Below are positions 46,131 to 55,050 of a DNA stretch of 64,000 nucleotides, piece after piece (position 1 is the stretch's first letter; every line of letters begins with the position of its first letter). The position numbers and the translations under genes were made by a program. This DNA comes from Thaumarchaeota archaeon SCGC AAA007-O23. Lineage in GTDB: Archaea > Thermoproteota > Nitrososphaeria > Nitrososphaerales > Nitrosopumilaceae. The stretch covers positions 24,073-88,072 of the forward strand of contig ARWO01000002.1 of assembly GCA_000402075.1 (NCBI GenBank), in the 5' to 3' direction. Below the pieces are notes generated by a model. It was not told the origin of the DNA, made no database searches, and saw only the letters and a program-made list of their open reading frames with translations.

Positions 46131-47132
46131 CTATCGCACTGTAGCCTTTAGTTCGTAAGGAGATTCTTTCCACCAGCTGTTATACAACTCATCAATCTCC
46201 TTCATGTCGGAACTGTTGATGTAATTTCCATCAGACATTGCGGCAAATTTTTCGATTTCCTCCTCGCTGATGACAGTTGGCAGTACGGATGAGATTGGAT
46301 TTTTTGATATGATGAACTTGATTGCAAGTTCTATGATACTAAGGTCGTTTCTTTCGGCTATTGGGCGAAGTTCTTCTACTTTTTTCAATGATGCCTTTAT
46401 CCATTCGCCCTTGCGAACAGAGCGGTGATCCTTTTCGTCAATCTTAGTATTTGCATCAACCTTGCCGGTCAGTATTCCAGAGGCATCTGGAACACGAACC
46501 AGTATGCCAACATCTTTTTCTGCACCCATTTCAATAAGCTCGTTGCCCGGTGTCTGCTCTAAAATATTGTAAACAGTTTGTACTGCACTGACATTTTTCC
46601 TTTCCATAGCCTCAATTCCTTCTTCCGTCCATCCAATTGCAGGACCTAATGCTACTTGGTATGTTTTGATCTTTCCGTCTCCAATCAAGCCGTCAAGCGT
46701 TTGGAAGATTGTATCATCGTGGATGTGTCTCAGTTTTGGGTTGTGCAAGCCATAAACATCGATATAGTCAGTCTGTAATCTGGCAAGACTGTTCTTTAGC
46801 GCATTATTTGTAAACTCTGCATCAAACCTTTGTGGCAGTTCCTTGTGGCCAATCTGATCAACACTTTCAAAATCATAGCTATACTTTGTTGAAATGACAA
46901 CTTCATCACGCATTCCGGAAAAAACTTCGCCTATCAGTTTCTCGCTCTTTCCCTTTCCATACATGTCGGCAGTTTCAAAAAAGTTGATTCCAACATCATA
47001 TGCTTTCTTTAGCATTCTTTTTGCCTCGTCCTCCTCAATCTCTTTTCCCCACCAGTTTAGCGCTATTGTCCATGCGCCGAATCCTATTTCAGAAACCTTG
47101 ATTCCACTTTTTCCTAATTTTTTATACTTCAA
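46131..47132 (-). CDS. Aldo/keto reductase
   Basis: 333-aa NADPH-dependent oxidoreductase of the Tas/YajO-like group. The catalytic residues lie in ETADMYGKGKSE (Asp and Tyr) and VVISTKYS (Lys); His is in DVYGLHNP. The start is TTG at 47132, overlapping the DUF1802 stop by 4 nt. The natural substrate is unknown. The gene is part of a run sufC, chlorite dismutase-like, DUF1802, reductase. Confidence 0.9.
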   Translation of the reverse strand: MKYKKLGKSGIKVSEIGFGAWTIALNWWGKEIEEDEAKRMLKKAYDVGINFFETADMYGKGKSEKLIGEVFSGMRDEVVISTKYSYDFESVDQIGHKELPQRFDAEFTNNALKNSLARLQTDYIDVYGLHNPKLRHIHDDTIFQTLDGLIGDGKIKTYQVALGPAIGWTEEGIEAMERKNVSAVQTVYNILEQTPGNELIEMGAEKDVGILVRVPDASGILTGKVDANTKIDEKDHRSVRKGEWIKASLKKVEELRPIAERNDLSIIELAIKFIISKNPISSVLPTVISEEEIEKFAAMSDGNYINSSDMKEIDELYNSWWKESPYELKATVR

Positions 47133-47677
47133 TCTACAATCTCCTTGAACTCTTTCATCCTTGATTCTATCTCATCGTCGCTCAAAACTGATTTTGCATC
47201 TTGATCCTTTTCATTTAATTCTATCCAAGATTTGCATCCGTGATATTCAGGCTTTATTGGAATTTCAAACTCCGGAACCTTGTATGTTCTCAAGAACAGT
47301 GCCTTCATTGATTTTTCGGGAAGCCACTCAATTCTTTCCTTGACGTAAGAGTCACTGAGAATGTGAAACGGTGATAGTGCGTTTATCTTGTCTTCAGAGT
47401 CAATGTCCTTTTGGTATAACACATGTGCAAAAGAGGTAATGTTGTTAATCCCATCTTTTGGTTTGCTTGCTAGAGCATCTTCCAAGTATTTGTGGAATTG
47501 TGGCTTGAGGTGTTTTGTTTCTTGATGTTCAAATGTTGGAAATAAAAAAAACTTTTCACTTTCAACTACAAAACCGGATGAATCCTCTAGGATTCCTCCC
47601 TTTCTCAAAAGTACAGTTTGATCTCCGTTTTCAAGGGCATTGACAACAGTTGCCCATTCCTTTAACGCGTTCATCAT
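47129..47677 (-). CDS. DUF1802 family protein
   Basis: 182 aa beginning MNALKEWATVVNALENGDQTVLLRKGGI, the characteristic DUF1802 start, with FFLFPTFEHQ downstream. Function unknown. It overlaps its upstream and downstream neighbours by 4 nt each, indicating tight coupling with the heme-related and reductase genes. Confidence 0.85.
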   Translation of the reverse strand: MMNALKEWATVVNALENGDQTVLLRKGGILEDSSGFVVESEKFFLFPTFEHQETKHLKPQFHKYLEDALASKPKDGINNITSFAHVLYQKDIDSEDKINALSPFHILSDSYVKERIEWLPEKSMKALFLRTYKVPEFEIPIKPEYHGCKSWIELNEKDQDAKSVLSDDEIESRMKEFKEIVD

Positions 47678-48351
47678 CCCAAGCTTGTGATTATAGGAAC
47701 AATGTCTTTTTTCACGCAGGTAATCATTGGTGTGTCAACTGCAACATATGCAGAGACTGGAGTCTGTCTTAGATCCATGATTAGGTTTTGAAAGTCACGC
47801 AAATCATCACACTCAAACGCTAGCATGAAATCCTGATCACCTATTCCAAATGAATATGTTGTATTCAGTGTAACCTGAGGGTATTTCTCACTTACATTGA
47901 TGTGCTGATCCATCATTTTCTGTCTTTGTTCTTGTGGTAAGAGATACCACTCCCTTGTCTTGGTAAATGGATATACTATTACATATTTTTGCGGCTCATT
48001 GCCTAAAACAAATGATGGGAGAGTTCCCTTTCTTGCGTATGTAGAAGACCTTGTACATGAAAGATAAACTCTTGATGGTATGATGTATTTTCCAAACACT
48101 GTCAGGTAAAGCTTTGAAATCACATTTTGAATTTCTTCTACTGTCTCTGCTGCAAACCAAAACAGAAACTCCGCATCATCGCGCAAGCCAAGTGTTGAGT
48201 ATGATCTAAATCTTATTCCAGAATTAATAATTACGTTTTCAACTTCTTTGGCAGATTCTTCCTTGGCTAGATCTGCCATCCATCTCCATTTGGGATCAAT
48301 CTTAAAGAATGAAAAATTAAAAAAGTATTGTTCGTTGTCGCTTGCTTCCAA
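47674..48351 (-). CDS. Chlorite dismutase-family (HemQ-like) protein
   Basis: 225-aa protein with the ferredoxin-like double fold of the Cld family; PKWRWMADLA, YVIVYPFTKTREWYLLP and VTLNTTYSFGIGDQDFMLAFE are its clear signatures. Members include chlorite dismutases and coproheme decarboxylases. I could not place the proximal heme His with confidence, so chlorite or coproheme activity should not be assumed. The start is TTG at 48351, 3 nt after sufC. Confidence 0.85.
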   Translation of the reverse strand: MEASDNEQYFFNFSFFKIDPKWRWMADLAKEESAKEVENVIINSGIRFRSYSTLGLRDDAEFLFWFAAETVEEIQNVISKLYLTVFGKYIIPSRVYLSCTRSSTYARKGTLPSFVLGNEPQKYVIVYPFTKTREWYLLPQEQRQKMMDQHINVSEKYPQVTLNTTYSFGIGDQDFMLAFECDDLRDFQNLIMDLRQTPVSAYVAVDTPMITCVKKDIVPIITSLG

Positions 48352-48354
48352 TGT

Positions 48355-49128
48355 TTAGTCAGATTTCTTTCCTACTACCCAGTCATAACCTTTCTCTTCG
48401 AGTTCATTTGCGAGAGATGAGTCACCGCTCTTCAAGATTTTTCCTTCAGCAAAAACATGGACATAATCCAGCTTGTCTAAGTAATTAAGAATTCTTGCAT
48501 AGTGTGTAATCATGATTGTAGTTGTATTTTTGTCAAACGTGTTGCTGATTGCCTTTGCAACTGCTTGAACTGAATCTATATCCAACCCCGAATCAGGTTC
48601 ATCCAATATAGAAATTCTTGGCTTTAATACAGTCATTTGCAATACCTCTGATCTCTTTTTTTCACCGCCAGAAAATCCTTCATTCAAGTATCTTGACAGG
48701 AATTCATCTTTCATTCCAACAGCGTTAACATTTTCCTTAAGATATTTTTGAAATTCTCTTACGGTTATGAAGACATCACGCTCATCGTCTTTGAGTGCCT
48801 TGCTTAGTGCATTGTATGAAGTTCTTAGAAAATGAGAAAAACCTACACCAGAAACTTCAGTTGGATATTGAAATCCCAAGAACAGCCCTTTTTTTGCCCT
48901 TTGGTCAGTTTTTAACTTCAAAATACTTTCTCCGTCCAACAAAATGTCGCCGCTTGTTACCTGGTATTTTGGATGACCAAGCAATGTGTACGCTAGTGTA
49001 CTTTTTCCCGAGCCATTAGGACCCATTATAGCGTGTACCTCTCCAGGTCCTGTTTTCAGGTTAACTCCCTTTAGAATTTCCTTGCCTTCCCTTGAAACAC
49101 AAAGGTCTTTAATTTCCAGAGTTGCCAT
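48355..49128 (-). CDS. sufC: Fe-S assembly ATPase SufC
   Basis: 257-aa ABC-type ATPase of the SufBCD scaffold. Walker A is GPNGSGKST, the signature FSGGEKKRSEVLQ, Walker B ISILDEPDSGLD and the switch is MITHYARIL. It is 11.7 kb away from sufBDSU and on the opposite strand. It leads a run of genes that includes the Cld-like protein, DUF1802 and an aldo/keto reductase. Confidence 0.96.
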   Translation of the reverse strand: MATLEIKDLCVSREGKEILKGVNLKTGPGEVHAIMGPNGSGKSTLAYTLLGHPKYQVTSGDILLDGESILKLKTDQRAKKGLFLGFQYPTEVSGVGFSHFLRTSYNALSKALKDDERDVFITVREFQKYLKENVNAVGMKDEFLSRYLNEGFSGGEKKRSEVLQMTVLKPRISILDEPDSGLDIDSVQAVAKAISNTFDKNTTTIMITHYARILNYLDKLDYVHVFAEGKILKSGDSSLANELEEKGYDWVVGKKSD

Positions 49129-49226
49129 GGTGCTTAAAATTCAGTTCTGTATATAATCGAGGCGGATTTTAGCTATTCCTAACCCGTTTATTTGATTCTG
49201 TTTAAAATAAAAAAAAGAAAAAAGGA

Positions 49227-50186
49227 TTATTTTTTAGCTAATGATGGTCTAAGTGCTATCTTCAATTTGAAACTGGTAAGAATTTCCTTACACCTATTTC
49301 TAATTGTAACTTCTGTTACACCAGAGACGCTAGATATGTCTCTTTGAAGAACACTTTGTCCAAGAAGAATTGATGCGACATACAAGTAAGCTGCAGCAAT
49401 TCCATTTGGTGCCTTCCCATCAGCTAAATTACGGTCTTTTGTTTTCTCTGCAATTTCAAGAGATAGTCTTTCTACTCTCGTATCTATATTTGTCATGTTT
49501 GCAATCTTTGAAATGTACTTATCCATGGTTACAACTGGCGCTGTGTTAGTTCCACCTTCCATTACTAACGTTCTGTAATATTTTGCAGCCAGTTTTGTTT
49601 TTGATTTTACATCTCTTGGTGTGACAACTTCTCGTAGAATCTCTTGAAGGGAGCGAATTACATCACATTGTTTGCATGCCATGTAAACTACTGCTGCAGA
49701 AATACTAATCACCGATTTTCCTTTGACTTGGATGTTTTTTCCATCAAGACTTCGGTAAATGATTGAGGCTGTTTCTATGACATTTTTAGGAAGCGAGGAT
49801 TTCTGACAAATTTCTGAAATCTTTCCTAAAACGCTTGACAACCTTCTGTCCCGTGACGAGGCAACTCTTACTCTTGTTTGCCATTTTCCTAGCCTATGCA
49901 TTTGACTCTGCATTTCTGCATTAATTTTTTTTCCACTGAAATCTTTTGTTCCAACAGAAATTTCTGTAGTTATTCCCAAATCATGCTGAGAATACGATGT
50001 TTGACCAGTAGCCCTGGCAAGTTTCATCTTGTCTTCTAAACTGTTACTTTTTGCCTCTGGGCCATGATCTTCCATATGTTCTGCCATTACTATTCCGCAG
50101 CCAGAACAAATTATTTCGCCATTATCTGTGTCATCAATGAATGATGAATTGCAGACCGTACACTTTTCTAGTTCTATTGTTTCCAT
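49227..50186 (-). CDS. tfb: Transcription initiation factor TFB
   Basis: 319-aa TFIIB homologue. The N-terminal zinc ribbon has CTVC (9-12) and CSGCGIV (near 27-33). A B-reader/linker follows, then two cyclin repeats (about 105-205 and 210-305), with VYMACKQC and PNGIAAAYLYVASILLG helices. It bridges TBP and RNA polymerase. Its start overlaps the gar1 stop by 13 nt. Confidence 0.96.
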   Translation of the reverse strand: METIELEKCTVCNSSFIDDTDNGEIICSGCGIVMAEHMEDHGPEAKSNSLEDKMKLARATGQTSYSQHDLGITTEISVGTKDFSGKKINAEMQSQMHRLGKWQTRVRVASSRDRRLSSVLGKISEICQKSSLPKNVIETASIIYRSLDGKNIQVKGKSVISISAAVVYMACKQCDVIRSLQEILREVVTPRDVKSKTKLAAKYYRTLVMEGGTNTAPVVTMDKYISKIANMTNIDTRVERLSLEIAEKTKDRNLADGKAPNGIAAAYLYVASILLGQSVLQRDISSVSGVTEVTIRNRCKEILTSFKLKIALRPSLAKK

Positions 50187-50446
50187 TTTCGTTTTCTCCT
50201 GTTTTGTTTTTTTGCAGGCGGAGCCTCAGAAGCAAACATCTTTTTTCCAACAAATTTTTTGATGTTGTTAGTCAAAGATATAGCGGAGGCGTATGGTTTG
50301 GCAACGGGTCCGATTAATTCTGTAACCTTTGCAACATTAGTACTATTTTCATCACACAGTATCTGATCTTGTGTTACTATTTTCGAAAGTCTTACTATGA
50401 CTCTGCCACTAGTGGCAAGATGCAAAATTTCCCCTACCTCCTGCAA
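50174..50446 (-). CDS. gar1: H/ACA snoRNP protein Gar1
   Basis: 90-aa core of the pseudouridylation guide complex. The EVGEILHLATSGRVIVRL and VAKVTELIGPVAKPYASA segments match Gar1, and a Lys/Arg tail (KKQNRRKRKWKQ) is typical. The start is TTG at 50446. It is encoded immediately before tfb, a usual archaeal arrangement. Confidence 0.9.
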   Translation of the reverse strand: MQEVGEILHLATSGRVIVRLSKIVTQDQILCDENSTNVAKVTELIGPVAKPYASAISLTNNIKKFVGKKMFASEAPPAKKQNRRKRKWKQ

Positions 50447-50519
50447 TTATAACTAAAAAGATCTATTAGTTGAACAGACACTCTGTCAACTTTACTTTAG
50501 CTTGGAGCTTGATAGAACT

Positions 50520-50819
50520 TTACTTTGACTGTTTGGCTCTTTTTACAACCATTTTTTCTGAGATTTTATCAAGAATTTTTGTTTTTGGCAGCGTTTTTTC
50601 TAATACGATATATCCTGATCTGACAAAAGGTCTTCTGGGGAATCTTACTTGATCATCTGTTGTTGTTGGTTCAAGTCCAGCGGCTTTTGCTGATTCAATT
50701 AATTCATTTAGAGATGGATCAAAAACACATTTGTCTTTTGCCAATCTTCTTCCTTTTTGTCTAGATAATGTTTTGTTAAAATAATCTAGCCAGATTACGA
50801 TGTGTTCGTAATCTTTCAT
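50520..50819 (-). CDS. srp19: Signal recognition particle protein SRP19
   Basis: 99-aa RNA-binding protein that helps SRP54 bind 7S RNA. VIWLDYFNKTLSRQKGRRLAKDKCV and the FPRRPFVRSGYIVL segment are characteristic. It lies 4 nt after the S8e gene and 73 nt before gar1. SRP54 is encoded at 55.7 kb. Confidence 0.94.
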   Translation of the reverse strand: MKDYEHIVIWLDYFNKTLSRQKGRRLAKDKCVFDPSLNELIESAKAAGLEPTTTDDQVRFPRRPFVRSGYIVLEKTLPKTKILDKISEKMVVKRAKQSK

Positions 50820-50823
50820 AAAA

Positions 50824-51189
50824 TCACTTTACTAATATTGCGTTTACAGTGCCATGTTGTCCTGGTCTCGAAACAACTCTACATTTTCCTTCTTCCGTTT
50901 CAAGTATTGCACCTTTAGAAACCACTCCGCGTCGTTGATAGTCATTATTTGTAGCATTTTCTAACACTTTGATTATTTTTACTCTTTTAATCTTGGAGTC
51001 TATTGCAAGATTAACAGAATCAATTGTTTTAATTGCTGTCTTGACATTTTTTCCACGAACTTTTCTTGTAACTGTTATTTGGTCTCCAACTAACGCTTCA
51101 TTAGGAAATCTGTCTATCTCATACTTTCGTCTAGAGCGTAATGCACGTCTGCGTCCTCCGGTTATTTTACTTGTACGCAGATTTTCCAT
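50824..51189 (-). CDS. rps8e: Ribosomal protein S8e
   Basis: 121-aa small-subunit protein. TSKITGGRRRALRSRRKYE and the C-terminal ISKGAILETEEG-like stretch with SRPGQHGTVNAILVK are diagnostic. The ATG at 51189 gives the usual N-terminus; a GTG at 51201 would add four residues and lies closer to the expected transcript start from a TATA-like stretch at 51223-51230, so the exact start is uncertain. Confidence 0.95.
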   Translation of the reverse strand: MENLRTSKITGGRRRALRSRRKYEIDRFPNEALVGDQITVTRKVRGKNVKTAIKTIDSVNLAIDSKIKRVKIIKVLENATNNDYQRRGVVSKGAILETEEGKCRVVSRPGQHGTVNAILVK

Positions 51190-51258
51190 TGACTTTTTCA
51201 CAAACTACGTCAAATCAACTCTAATTTATACAAATCGAATGAATCATGCTATTTTTGA

Positions 51259-51780
51259 TTATTTTCTTATTTTTTTGAATAATTTTTGTTTAAGCACATT
51301 GACATCACCTTCGATCCCAAAATATTTTTGAAATTTTTCTGTTGTTGAGTAAATTCTTAATCTTCCAACAGTTTGGTGTTCAATAAAATTAAGCTGTCGT
51401 AATTCTTTTAGATGCGTATAAACACCAGACCCTCTAACTTCCAAAAGTTGTTTTGAACTTATAGGCTGTTCTAATGCAACATATGATAATGTTTTCTGTG
51501 TAGCTCTGGATAAAAGTGGTTTTGATGCATATTTTCTAACACTCGAACTGTATTCTGGCTTTATCTGAAATACATAGCTACCATCTGGCAAGTTAACTAT
51601 TTCAATTGCTTTGAATGCACTTTTCATTTTTTTAATAATTGAATCTAATACATCTAGGGTTTTTTGTCGTGATTCTGTTCCAGATGCTTTGATCAATTCT
51701 TCTACAGTTAGTGGTCTTCCAGCAGAATATAATGCAGATTCAAGTCGTGCCGCTACTTGATCCTCATTTTGAATTTTCAT
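51259..51780 (-). CDS. scpB: Segregation and condensation protein ScpB
   Basis: 173-aa winged-helix kleisin-associated protein. RLESALYSAGRPLTVEELIKASG and the SYVALEQPISSKQLLEVRG region match ScpB. I chose the ATG at 51780 (MKIQNEDQVAARL), which overlaps the scpA stop by 17 nt, over a longer frame to 51810. With ScpA and SMC (not in this window) it forms the condensin complex. Confidence 0.9.
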   Translation of the reverse strand: MKIQNEDQVAARLESALYSAGRPLTVEELIKASGTESRQKTLDVLDSIIKKMKSAFKAIEIVNLPDGSYVFQIKPEYSSSVRKYASKPLLSRATQKTLSYVALEQPISSKQLLEVRGSGVYTHLKELRQLNFIEHQTVGRLRIYSTTEKFQKYFGIEGDVNVLKQKLFKKIRK

Positions 51781-52468
51781 TATCCTCTTTCTCTTTTTTT
51801 GTTGTATCATCGATTAAAGTCACTTGAATATCATCATCAATTTGTTCTAACTCAACTTTTTGATCACGTGCTAGAAATAAAACTGTAAAAAAACATCTTA
51901 TCGAATCTAAACTATCCAAATCTGCTACAATTTGTTTTAACAATCCACTTCCTGTACCTCTAATTTTGCGAATAATCAGGCTCTCATACTTGGCTACATC
52001 ATCTTCAAATGAAACGAAATATTCTTTGAAATCTGGTGGTTGAATAGCCTCAAAATCTAACTGCCTATTCCTTCGTGAACGAGGATTGGCAATAGAACCT
52101 ATCAAGTTCTCAAGTAAATCCAGCAATTCATCAAGTGAGACGGAATACGTGGACTCGTGCCTATATGGTATATCTAAAATGTCAATATCAACATCACGTC
52201 TATTAATTAATGGCTTTTTCTCCATTGCAGCCTTTTGTAGAGCGAAAATACTTTCTACTTTCATTCGATAAATCAGAGACGAAGAAAGTGCTGCCATACC
52301 TGCAACCTTCAAGTCTTTTTTGCCAGTCTCCTCTAGTATTTTTATTAATAGTTTCAAAATTTCTATTAGGTTAATTTGCCAAACGTCTTTTTTTTGAATT
52401 ACAGATGGGTTAAACAAAATGTTTACAGGGTCTTGGGAAATGCTAGAAATTTCTTTGCCATCACTCAT
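51764..52468 (-). CDS. scpA: Segregation and condensation protein ScpA
   Basis: 234-aa kleisin-like subunit of condensin. The ATG at 52468 gives MSDGKEISSISQDPVNILF; a TTG at 52531 would add 21 residues. WQINLIEILKLLIKILEETGKKDLKVAG and the C-terminal winged helix (DLDSLDSIRCFFTVLFLARDQ) fit ScpA. The acidic Lys/Glu tail overlaps scpB. ScpA/ScpB pairs are shared by bacteria and many archaea. Confidence 0.88.
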   Translation of the reverse strand: MSDGKEISSISQDPVNILFNPSVIQKKDVWQINLIEILKLLIKILEETGKKDLKVAGMAALSSSLIYRMKVESIFALQKAAMEKKPLINRRDVDIDILDIPYRHESTYSVSLDELLDLLENLIGSIANPRSRRNRQLDFEAIQPPDFKEYFVSFEDDVAKYESLIIRKIRGTGSGLLKQIVADLDSLDSIRCFFTVLFLARDQKVELEQIDDDIQVTLIDDTTKKEKEDNENSK

Positions 52469-52564
52469 AGATTTAGTATAATAACGATTCACTAATACTA
52501 TCAAATCTATTTTTTTGTTGCTTCCAGTCAACTCTTATATTATAATAAACAGAAAAATCCGACA

Positions 52565-53629
52565 TTGAAGGCAGCACAAATCATAGAGCCTAATAAGCCC
52601 TTGAAAATATCTGATATTGATACTCCAACTCCTACTGGTAAACAAGTTTTAGTTAAAGTCAAAGCAGTGGGTGTTTGTCACAGTGATTTGCATCTTTGGG
52701 AAGGCGGTTATGATACTGGAGATGGTTTTATGAAAGTTACAGATAGGGGAGTAAAATTTCCTGTCATTCCTGGTCATGAAATTGTTGGAACTGTAGCACA
52801 GATTGGAGATTCTGTAGAGGGAATCAAAGTTGGTGACGATGTATTAGTATATCCTTGGATAGGCTGCGGTAGTTGCCCAACATGCGAGAAAGGTGATACC
52901 AATTTATGCGAAGCTCCACAATCACTTGGAGTCTTTCAGGATGGCGGATATGCTGAATATTCACTAATTCCAGATTACAAATTCTTGGCTAAAATTTCAG
53001 GAATTGATCTAGAGGGTGCTGCATCATTAGCATGTTCTGGTTTGACAGCTTACACTGCAGTAAAAAAGGCAATTTCAAATTCTCCGGAGAATATTTTGAT
53101 AGTTGGAGCTGGAGGACTTGGATTAATGGCAGTTCAAATCACGAAAGCACTTAGTAATGCAAATATTATCTGTGCTGATTTAGATGATGGGAGATTAAAG
53201 AAAGCTAAGGAATTTGGTGCTAATAATATTATAAACACTAATGCAATTGGATATGGACAGCCTGAGCCTTCGAAAAACATTATGTCAATTTGTAATGAAA
53301 AAGGTGTAGATAGCATATTGGATTTTGTTAATGCACCTCCTACTGTCAAGTTGGATCTCTCTGTTATTAGAAAACGAGGCAATATTGTTCTAGTTGGTTT
53401 ATTTGGCGGTTCGATAGATTTGTCATTGGTCTCAATCCCATTAAAAGCGATAACAATACAGGGCGCATACACTGGAAATTACAATGATATGATTGAACTT
53501 CTTGATTTGGCTAAGCGTGGTGTCATAAAACCAATTGTTTCAAAACATTATTCTCTAGATGAAGTAAACAATGCTTTAGAAGATCTAAAAAACAGAAAAA
53601 TTATTGGCCGTAGCGTAATTACTCCTTGA
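52565..53629 (+). CDS. Zinc-dependent alcohol dehydrogenase (MDR family)
   Basis: 354-aa medium-chain dehydrogenase. Catalytic zinc ligands are VCHSD and GHE; the structural zinc site is CGSCPTCEKGDTNLC. The NAD(P) fold starts at ILIVGAGGLGLMAVQ. The start is TTG at 52565. The Thr/Ser-rich insertion GYDTGDGFMKVTDRG before the second strand is common in archaeal members. Substrate unknown. Confidence 0.92.
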   Translation: MKAAQIIEPNKPLKISDIDTPTPTGKQVLVKVKAVGVCHSDLHLWEGGYDTGDGFMKVTDRGVKFPVIPGHEIVGTVAQIGDSVEGIKVGDDVLVYPWIGCGSCPTCEKGDTNLCEAPQSLGVFQDGGYAEYSLIPDYKFLAKISGIDLEGAASLACSGLTAYTAVKKAISNSPENILIVGAGGLGLMAVQITKALSNANIICADLDDGRLKKAKEFGANNIINTNAIGYGQPEPSKNIMSICNEKGVDSILDFVNAPPTVKLDLSVIRKRGNIVLVGLFGGSIDLSLVSIPLKAITIQGAYTGNYNDMIELLDLAKRGVIKPIVSKHYSLDEVNNALEDLKNRKIIGRSVITP

Positions 53630-53641
53630 ATGGGTTGTAAG

Positions 53642-53763
53642 TCCCAAGCGAAGGAATTGAACCTTCGACAACCCGGTTTCTGTATGCCTGATAGGCTGGA
53701 ATTCAGTTTAGCCTAAAGCCAACTACTACAGCCGGAAGCTCTACCAGGCTGAGCTAGCTTGGG
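53642..53763 (-). tRNA. tRNA-Tyr (GTA) with a 48-nt intron
   Basis: On the minus strand, the acceptor CCCAAGC pairs with GCTTGGG, with discriminator A at 53642 and the archaeal-type C1-G72 pair of tRNA-Tyr. The D arm is GCTC/GAGC and the T arm GAAGG-TTCAATT-CCTTC. The anticodon stem TCCGG/CCGGG and loop CTGTAG-A with anticodon GTA form after removing 53678-53725. The intron is after position 37. The spliced length is 74 nt. CCA is not encoded. Confidence 0.95.
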
Positions 53764-53787
53764 ACAATATCACCGAAACATTTAGGC

Positions 53788-53797
53788 GTTAAATAAC
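53788..53797 (-). promoter_or_regulatory. TATA-like element of tRNA-Tyr
   Basis: Read on the minus strand, GTTATTTAAC lies 25-34 nt before the first tRNA base. Position and composition fit an archaeal TATA box. No gene was seen in 53764-53872 apart from this. Confidence 0.4.
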
Positions 53798-53872
53798 TAT
53801 CGGACTAATCTTTTCTTAATTATACCGGACAAAAAATTATGAAAAATTAAGTATGGGTGAAATATTACACAT

Positions 53873-54481
53873 ATGTTGAATTCAACACCAAAAAAATCTG
53901 GATATGTTTGTGTACCATATCAGCATGACAAATTCTCAATTGATGTAAAGGATATGTGGATTTCTTCAAGAAACATAAAATCCATATATTTTGTTACTGC
54001 AACTTTTTCAGATGAGTGTAAACCATACTTTCCATTCTCAACTAATCATTATCTATTAGCAAAATTTGTTGATGATGAAAAACTAGTTAAAGATGCGGTA
54101 AAATTTACTAATTCTAAACCTACGTTCGTTTTTACTGTTGACAATGAGCTTTTTGAAAGAGATTTTGATAAAGAACAGAGATTCATATCCATATATTATT
54201 TAGAATATAATGATTCTGAGGCTATAGCGGATGTTTCAAAAACTATCGTAAAAAAAGACAAGATACGGCAAGCTGGATTTGCTCATTTGAATTTGTTTTG
54301 TAGTGAGAAACCCAAATTTGTATTTCCCCATACACAAAAAATTGTTGTTATAGAGGTATCTGATGATCGCAGCCCGCAAAGCATAAATCAGTATTGTGAG
54401 AAAGTGCGCCAGAACATTTCTCGTAAGGGTGTTGTAATGAACAACTTTGTGAGCCTTTCTCTTCTTGAAAAATTAAAATAG
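53873..54481 (+). CDS. Hypothetical protein, 202 aa
   Basis: Soluble protein without recognised domains, rich in Phe, Tyr and Lys. VCVPYQHDKFSIDVKDMW and HLNLFCSEKPKFVF are distinctive. No signal peptide. It precedes aIF5A by 36 nt in the same direction and may be co-transcribed. Function unknown. Confidence 0.75.
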   Translation: MLNSTPKKSGYVCVPYQHDKFSIDVKDMWISSRNIKSIYFVTATFSDECKPYFPFSTNHYLLAKFVDDEKLVKDAVKFTNSKPTFVFTVDNELFERDFDKEQRFISIYYLEYNDSEAIADVSKTIVKKDKIRQAGFAHLNLFCSEKPKFVFPHTQKIVVIEVSDDRSPQSINQYCEKVRQNISRKGVVMNNFVSLSLLEKLK

Positions 54482-54517
54482 AAAAGTTCAAAAGCTCCTC
54501 ATAGTTCTTTTTTCATC

Positions 54518-54931
54518 ATGAGTAAGCCTACTGAGTTAGGATCACTGAAAATTGGATCTTATATTTTACTACCAGTATCTGATCAACCGACAGGCGATCC
54601 ATGTAGGTTAACTGAGTATGATACCAGTAAACCAGGAAAGCATGGCTCAGCTAAGGCAAGAATAGTGGGAGTAGGAATATTTGATGGGCAAAAACGTCCT
54701 CATGTAGGTCCGGTAAACCAGCAGATACATGTGCCTTTAATTGATAAAAGAGCAGGTCAGATAATCTCTATTGTAGGTTCTAAGATACAGGTTATGGATT
54801 CAGAGACATTTGAAACTCTTGATGTTGATATGATTGAAGAAGAACTTGAGGGAACATTACAGCAGGGTAATGATATTGAATATTGGAATGTTATGGGCAG
54901 AACTAAAATAATGCGCAAAAAATCATCATGA
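54518..54931 (+). CDS. Translation factor aIF5A
   Basis: 137-aa protein that binds the ribosome at stalled peptides. The hypusine loop is SKPGKHGSAKAR with the modified Lys expected at K41. The two-domain layout (SH3-like then OB fold, starting near residue 72) is normal. Modification needs deoxyhypusine synthase, which is not in this window. Confidence 0.96.
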   Translation: MSKPTELGSLKIGSYILLPVSDQPTGDPCRLTEYDTSKPGKHGSAKARIVGVGIFDGQKRPHVGPVNQQIHVPLIDKRAGQIISIVGSKIQVMDSETFETLDVDMIEEELEGTLQQGNDIEYWNVMGRTKIMRKKSS

Positions 54932-55050
54932 CTAGGATGCTGATGATAATTGGAAAAGCCGTCTGAAATTTGATGAAGATTATGAGAATTGAGGTATCCT
55001 TCATTTTATCCCTTGGTAAAAAATAAAATATTTTTAATCGTACACTATAC

